Assembly (NCBI GenBank): GCA_021852225.1
Contig: JAJZOA010000298.1
Location: forward strand, 1 to 10,378
Length of the DNA stretch: 10,378 bases
Direction: 5' to 3'
DNA from: Planctomycetota bacterium
Lineage (GTDB): Bacteria; Planctomycetota; Phycisphaerae; WQYP01
This document shows, piece by piece, positions 6,236 to 10,378 of the stretch (positions within the stretch are counted from its first letter, which is position 1; each line of letters opens with the position of its first letter). The translations under genes were made by a program, and so were the position numbers. The notes beneath the pieces are model-generated. The model ran no database searches, had not been told where the DNA came from, and saw only the letters and a program-made list of their open reading frames with translations.

Positions 6236-8292
6236 ATGCTGGCATTGCTGCCATTTCTGATACTGCTATTGGTCGCAAAGCGATACTCGGCCCTGGGCAG
6301 GCACATTGCCAGTTCGGGTACCAGCCGGCGCGAGGCAATGCTGGTGGGCGCACTGTTTTGTGCTATCTGGTCCGCCGCGGGAAGCGAAGTTTTAGGGTTG
6401 ATGGGGGAAATTCGGTTCTGGCCCGTACTGCTGTGGTGGCTTGTCCCATTATTCAGCTTCTATCTGATCAAAAAGCATTCACCGCAAGCCGGTAACGCGT
6501 CACTTAACCCCTCGGAAAAGAGGCCGGAAGGCGCGGCTATGAATTCATCGAAGCTAACCTGGCGCGGCAAAAACGCCCTGGCCGCAGCCGTGGTCATCAT
6601 GGCGTATGCTCTGGGCAGCGCGTTGTTCAGCCCTCCCAATAATTTTGATTCACTGGCGTACCACATGCCGCGGATTATTTTCTGGATGCAGCAGCACAGC
6701 CTGGCCAGCTATCCAACATCCGATCCTCTGCAGCTTTGCATGCCGCCGGGACTGGAAATGATCGGCCTGCAACTGATGGTGCTGGCCCACGGCAATGACT
6801 GGGCGATCAATCTTATCGGCTGGCTGACCGCGTTATTCCTGGGTTTTGCGGCAAGTCTTATCAGTCGGGAAATCGGCGGCAACAAGGATTCCGAAGCGCT
6901 ATGCGGACTGATGGTGGTTTCCATGCCGATGGTGTTCTGCTCTGCAAGCACATTTACACCGGAAATTCTGGAGGCATTGTGGACCACCTTCGCCGCACTG
7001 CTGTTGTTGCGGATCAGTCGGAACCGGCAGTGCGGCCCCATCACATTTCTTTGTCTGGCCGGGGCGATTTCGCTGATGCCTCTGACGCATGGCACGGGGT
7101 ACCTTTTCGGCGTGCCGATTGCCATTTTTGCGGCGGTGGCGTTTTGGCGCACCAACCGGTCAAGAGTGGTGCCATGGCTTCTGATGATTGCAAGCGTGAC
7201 ACTCATCATCAATTCCGGATCCTGATTCGCAATATGCGGCAGTTTGGCGCTCCATTGGGTCCCCTTCATTCAAAAGATCCCCGGCTGGTCCTGTTGAATG
7301 GCGAATTTAATATCCAGACCATTCCAGTAAATGTATTGCGCACCACCGCATCCATGTTTTCCGGCCCGAGCCATTTGTTGAATATCGGCGTGGACAGGGT
7401 CATTTTTGGAATCGCCGGATTTCTGCATCTGGATATTCAAGATCCGCAAACCATGTATGTCTATCCCGGCGTGCGGATATATTTTGACGGCGCAACGTAT
7501 CACGCAGGAAATGAAGATAGAGTGGGATGGCCTTTTCAGATGCTTCTGTTCCTGCTTATTCCACCAGGCCTGATATTTTTGCGCGATCAATCGATCAGCG
7601 CCCTAAGCTGGAAGTTTTTACTGCTGCCCGTGGCATGTCTGATTATGGCGGCCGCATTCCTGCGGTGGCAGGCAATTGCAAACCATCTGCTGCCGGCTAT
7701 TCCGGCTATGGCGGCGCCAGTAGCCGCAATTGTTCTGAACAGCAGATTATTCCGCTGGATGACGCCACTGGTACTCGTTGGCCTGTTTGCGTGGCTTGTG
7801 CCTACCATGCTGCTGTTTCCGCGCACGCTGGTGGGCGGCCAGGGCGTTGAGTTTCATTCACGCGATTACCTGCTTTGCCGGGACAGCGACCAGCCCACGC
7901 GAAATGTAGAACAGATTTGCACCTATTTACGGGAAATGAAACATCCGCCAAAGATCATCGGGCTGCACATCCGCGGCTATATGCCATATACCTACGCCAT
8001 TCTTTCATCGCTTTTACGGGGCCTTCCGGAAAAGCCTGTATTTGTAAGCTTTAACGCCCCGTATGGTGTCAAAGGAAAGCCTGAGGTGGATCCCGATGTC
8101 GTTATTGCCCATATCGGAGCACACACCATGATACATAAAGACACTGGTACAATTTACACGTGCGCCCGCCGATTTGGCTTTCTTCCCATTGCGATCTATG
8201 AACGCCATGAGCCAAAAGGCCGGAACGATTTCAGCCAACCCGCGGCGAACCACATGCGGGCCGCTAAGGCCGCGACCACGCAGTCGAATTAA
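6236..8292 (+). pseudogene. GT-C/GT39-like multi-pass membrane glycosyltransferase, interrupted by a frameshift
   Basis: The reading continues across two frames. Residues 1-329 (6236-7225) begin at ATG with AAAGGA 5 nt upstream and contain several hydrophobic segments. They include NNFDSLAYHMPRIIFWMQQ (135-153) and SYPTSDPLQLCMPPG, matching the first periplasmic loop of GT-C (ArnT/PMT-like) enzymes with its catalytic Asp. This frame stops at 7223, while the neighbouring frame carries on with LIRNMRQFGAPLGP, the expected next family motif, then more hydrophobic helices and a soluble C-terminal domain to 8292. Joining them needs one extra base somewhere around 7205-7225, giving about 685 residues. 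No slippery heptamer is visible, so a real mutation or a sequencing error is likelier than programmed shifting. Such enzymes use polyprenyl-phosphate sugars outside the membrane, which fits the upstream GT2 gene. Confidence 0.85.
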
Positions 8293-9002
8293 CGTGCGCG
8301 AACATTCACCTTCGACAACTGCCGCCGAATGACTATACCCCTTTGCGGGCAGAGCCGACGGGCAACAGCCGCCGCAGGACCAAATACGCAGCCAGCACAA
8401 TTCGGTTTGCGAGCTGCGCACACCCGCCGGCCATGGAATATCAGCAAATGGCTCAGGAGCGTCCAATCCGGCTGATCTATAAGTCGCATCATATCGCGTT
8501 CCACTTTTTCCGGATCCAGATGCTCGGACAGGCCCATACGCCGCGCCAGCCGGCCGACATGCGTATCGACCACAACGCCCACATTTTTACGAAAGGCGTT
8601 TCCAAGCACGACATTTGCGGTTTTTCGCCCGACACCACGCAATTGTATCAAGGCGTTCATCGTCTGCGGCACTTCGCCGGCATATTGTTCAGTCAGTTGC
8701 CGAGCGGTTGTCTGAATTGCTTTCGCCTTGGCCCGGAAAAATCCAATGGAACGAATAATATTTTCGATGTCCGTCATTTCAGCTTGGGCAAGCGAAGGGG
8801 CGTCCGGAAAGCGGGCGAACAGGGCCGGCGTCACCCTATTGACCCGATCGTCCGTGCATTGTGCCGAAAGAATGGTGGCAATCAACAACTGAAATGGATT
8901 GTCATGATTCAGGGCGCAATGGGCATCGGGATATAATATTTTCAACTGTCCGACAATCCGCGCGGCCCGCTGTTTTTTCTGAATGAACGATTCCTTCGCC
9001 AT
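8289..9002 (-). CDS. nth: Endonuclease III (DNA glycosylase/AP lyase)
   Basis: A 237-residue base-excision repair enzyme that removes oxidised pyrimidines and cleaves at abasic sites. Visible features: FQLLIATILSAQCTD near residue 37, helix-hairpin-helix LRGVGRKTANVVLG (121-134) with catalytic Lys127, and VVVDTHVGRL with catalytic Asp146. The iron-sulfur cysteines are at 195, 202, 205 and 218, giving C-X6-C-X2-C-X12-C instead of the usual final X5, a 7-residue longer last loop. It is somewhat longer than E. coli Nth (211 residues), with the extra at this loop and the C-terminus. AGGAG ends 5 nt before ATG 9002. It lies 48 bp downstream of the DUF4149-like gene on the same strand, and its stop codon overlaps the stop of the convergent glycosyltransferase gene. 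Confidence 0.96.
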   Translation of the reverse strand: MAKESFIQKKQRAARIVGQLKILYPDAHCALNHDNPFQLLIATILSAQCTDDRVNRVTPALFARFPDAPSLAQAEMTDIENIIRSIGFFRAKAKAIQTTARQLTEQYAGEVPQTMNALIQLRGVGRKTANVVLGNAFRKNVGVVVDTHVGRLARRMGLSEHLDPEKVERDMMRLIDQPDWTLLSHLLIFHGRRVCAARKPNCAGCVFGPAAAVARRLCPQRGIVIRRQLSKVNVRAR

Positions 9003-9050
9003 CAGTGCTCCTGAATTCGGTGTCTGGTGGAGGCCCGCAATGCCGCCGGT

Positions 9051-9686
9051 TTATCCGTGCTTTGCGGGAGCCTCGGCGGCGGCTCCCGTTATCTGGCGGA
9101 TATAGGCTTTGCGCGTCGGATAGTTGACACACCAGGCCGAAATTATAAGCAGCGCCAGCAACAAGACGGTTTCAATAACACCATCATGTTCGGCAGCCAG
9201 ATGATACTGACTGAACAGTTTTTCGTGAACCTTGGCCGCCGCCGGCCGGGTCGTCAGGCTGGCCAGCCATTGGCTGTGCTGGGCGAAGACCTGCGGTGCG
9301 ATAAAAAACACATCATGCAGCGTAACCGCCGCCAGCAGCACAATGACCAAAAGACGCAACCAGACACCGGCATTCCACAAATGCAGATGCAGCAGCATCT
9401 GACCGACCACTGCGCCAAGAATCAGCCCGAGACAGACCAGTTCAATCCAGTAAAAAATGTGGAGAATATTGCCGAATACCAGTCCGGCCAGTTCCCGCGA
9501 CTGATCCAAATGTGTATTCATGCCCGCAACCTGGACATGGGCATGGGCAATGGTGGCAAACAACTGCCAGGCCACCACCGGCCCCAACACCAGAAGCCCT
9601 CCGAACCACGCGCTGATCCCCAGCCAGAAGCACACCTGAGTTAAGCGAAAGGAAAAGATGGCAATCTCCTTTGCGGAATCACCCAT
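9051..9686 (-). CDS. DUF4149/TMEM205-like four-helix integral membrane protein
   Basis: A 211-residue membrane protein of unknown function. Hydrophobic segments lie at about residues 18-45, 70-99, 107-131 and 168-187. Motifs resembling DUF4149 are WFGGLLVLGPVVAWQLF, AGLVFGNILHIFYWIELV, LHDVFFIAP and the conserved His region in VHEKLFSQYHLAAEH. No enzymatic residues can be named. ATG 9686 lacks a good Shine-Dalgarno sequence; a strong AAAGGAG lies inside the reading frame about 13 nt after it, with no ATG, GTG or TTG in frame at normal spacing, so I keep ATG 9686. It sits between pgi and nth on the same strand (87 and 48 bp gaps) and may be co-transcribed with both. The family assignment is from motif memory and is moderate. 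Confidence 0.8.
   Translation of the reverse strand: MGDSAKEIAIFSFRLTQVCFWLGISAWFGGLLVLGPVVAWQLFATIAHAHVQVAGMNTHLDQSRELAGLVFGNILHIFYWIELVCLGLILGAVVGQMLLHLHLWNAGVWLRLLVIVLLAAVTLHDVFFIAPQVFAQHSQWLASLTTRPAAAKVHEKLFSQYHLAAEHDGVIETVLLLALLIISAWCVNYPTRKAYIRQITGAAAEAPAKHG
9065..9088 (-). repeat. GC-rich hairpin at the 3' end of the DUF4149-like gene
   Basis: CGGGAGCC and GGCTCCCG flank an 8-nt spacer, an 8-bp perfect stem overlapping the last codons. No T-run follows on either strand, so it is not a standard terminator; it could stabilise or attenuate the transcript before nth. Confidence 0.5.
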
Positions 9687-9703
9687 GCACGGCCAAAATC
9701 ACA

Positions 9704-9717
9704 GACTGCCGGCAGTC
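9704..9717 (-). repeat. 14-bp palindrome between pgi and the DUF4149-like gene
   Basis: GACTGCCGGCAGTC is a perfect palindrome, followed on the minus strand by TGTGATTTT. A 5-bp stem with a short, imperfect T-stretch makes it at best a weak terminator for pgi. The CTGCCGGCAG core also occurs in the gap at 4672-4681. Confidence 0.45.
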
Positions 9718-9773
9718 CTCGCCGCAGGTGCGCGAGTCTGAAAATGGCATGATCCAGCGAACTGGCCGGACCG

Positions 9774-10378
9774 TCACGCGGAGAACACGGCCGCGGTCAG
9801 GTCCGGGGAATCGGTTGCTTTAATTCCACGGTCGTTGGCGGCCAGATGGCGCAGGACATGGAACACGGTTTCGGCCTCATCCGCCACGCCCAGAGCCTGC
9901 GCAATTTCGTCCGCCGTGCCCCGCCCGCCGGATTTCAGATGCGCCATGACTCTGGCCTGAAGAGCGACGACCGCGGTGGCGGCTTTTTTGCCCGCTTCCA
10001 CACCGGGCTGATGGTAGGCATTTATGTTCACCAGTTCCGCGTACAACCCGACGGCCCGTTCAAACAGCGCCAGCAGAACACCAATGGTGCGCGGTGAAAT
10101 ATCTTCCACCGTAATGGTCATGCTTTCGCGGCCATTTTCAAACAAGGCCCGTCGCGTGCCCTGGAAAAATCCATTCAGATAATCACCGCTGGTGATGCCC
10201 GGCTCAACTTCCAGTTCCGAAGCGGCACGGCCTGCTTTCAGACTCGCCGCGTCGCCAAGCACAGCGATAAAGGTGGCAAAAAAATTATTGACGCCTTCAC
10301 GCAACTGCTGCACATACGCATGCTGATCGGTAGACCCTTTGTTGCCGTAAACAGCGATTCCCTGGTGAACAACCTGAC
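9774..10378 (-). CDS. pgi: Glucose-6-phosphate isomerase, C-terminal part (5' end beyond window)
   Basis: The frame enters from the right edge, so about 200 C-terminal residues are visible; an internal ATG-like start at 10313 is actually a GTG (Val) codon inside the gene. The enzyme interconverts glucose-6-phosphate and fructose-6-phosphate in the cytoplasm. Diagnostic segments are [54 protein letters not shown] and the C-terminal signature [17 protein letters not shown], whose Lys corresponds to the catalytic lysine region. After this signature comes an extension of about 60 residues ([36 protein letters not shown]) with the look of a small winged-helix fold; E. coli Pgi lacks it. It is the first of three minus-strand genes in the window. 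Confidence 0.96.
   Translation of the reverse strand, partial: QVVHQGIAVYGNKGSTDQHAYVQQLREGVNNFFATFIAVLGDAASLKAGRAASELEVEPGITSGDYLNGFFQGTRRALFENGRESMTITVEDISPRTIGVLLALFERAVGLYAELVNINAYHQPGVEAGKKAATAVVALQARVMAHLKSGGRGTADEIAQALGVADEAETVFHVLRHLAANDRGIKATDSPDLTAAVFSA

Noticed and set aside
6901..7215. 5' part of the second open frame overlapping the glycosyltransferase
   Set aside because: Upstream of about 7215 this frame is out of register with the hydrophobic GT-C protein; only its downstream part is the true continuation after the frameshift.

Overview
The window looks like chromosome from a moderately GC-rich, Gram-negative-type bacterium. Several features fit the Planctomycetota or the wider PVC group: a glucose-6-phosphate isomerase with a helical C-terminal extension, a glycosyltransferase-methyltransferase fusion, a GC-rich palindromic intergenic repeat, and a lone L27 gene. 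The phylum assignment is an inference from gene style; no rRNA or other decisive marker is present.

Layout, left to right. Positions 1-355 hold a tandem repeat array of 144-bp units, each made of two diverged ~72-bp halves; it runs off the left edge and stops just after the 3' end of the next gene. Positions 360-1496 (minus) encode a MalK/UgpC/MsmX-type ABC ATPase. Directly upstream of it, about 1578-2263 (minus), is a dead, internally deleted group II intron: a remnant of its reverse transcriptase (1642-1893) is joined to what looks like the distal part of ribozyme domain V and a domain VI with a bulged A. An AT-rich leader then precedes rpmA (ribosomal protein L27, 2507-2770, plus).

From 3064 to 8292 lies a plus-strand cluster: a secreted or lipoprotein-like protein of unknown function, a cyclophilin-type peptidyl-prolyl isomerase (4-nt overlap with the preceding gene), a GT2 glycosyltransferase fused to a SAM methyltransferase, and a multi-pass GT-C-like membrane glycosyltransferase. 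The last gene is split by a frameshift near 7205-7225. A coherent reading is that the GT2 enzyme makes a polyprenyl-phosphate sugar or an activated glycan precursor and the GT-C protein transfers it outside the membrane.

The right end is a minus-strand run: the C-terminal part of glucose-6-phosphate isomerase (entering from the right edge), a four-helix DUF4149/TMEM205-like membrane protein, and endonuclease III (nth). The nth stop codon overlaps the stop codon of the convergent glycosyltransferase gene. I found no CRISPR array, tRNA, rRNA, defence system or intact mobile element. The most notable items are the deleted group II intron, the two-level repeat array, the frameshifted glycosyltransferase and the unusual iron-sulfur loop in endonuclease III.
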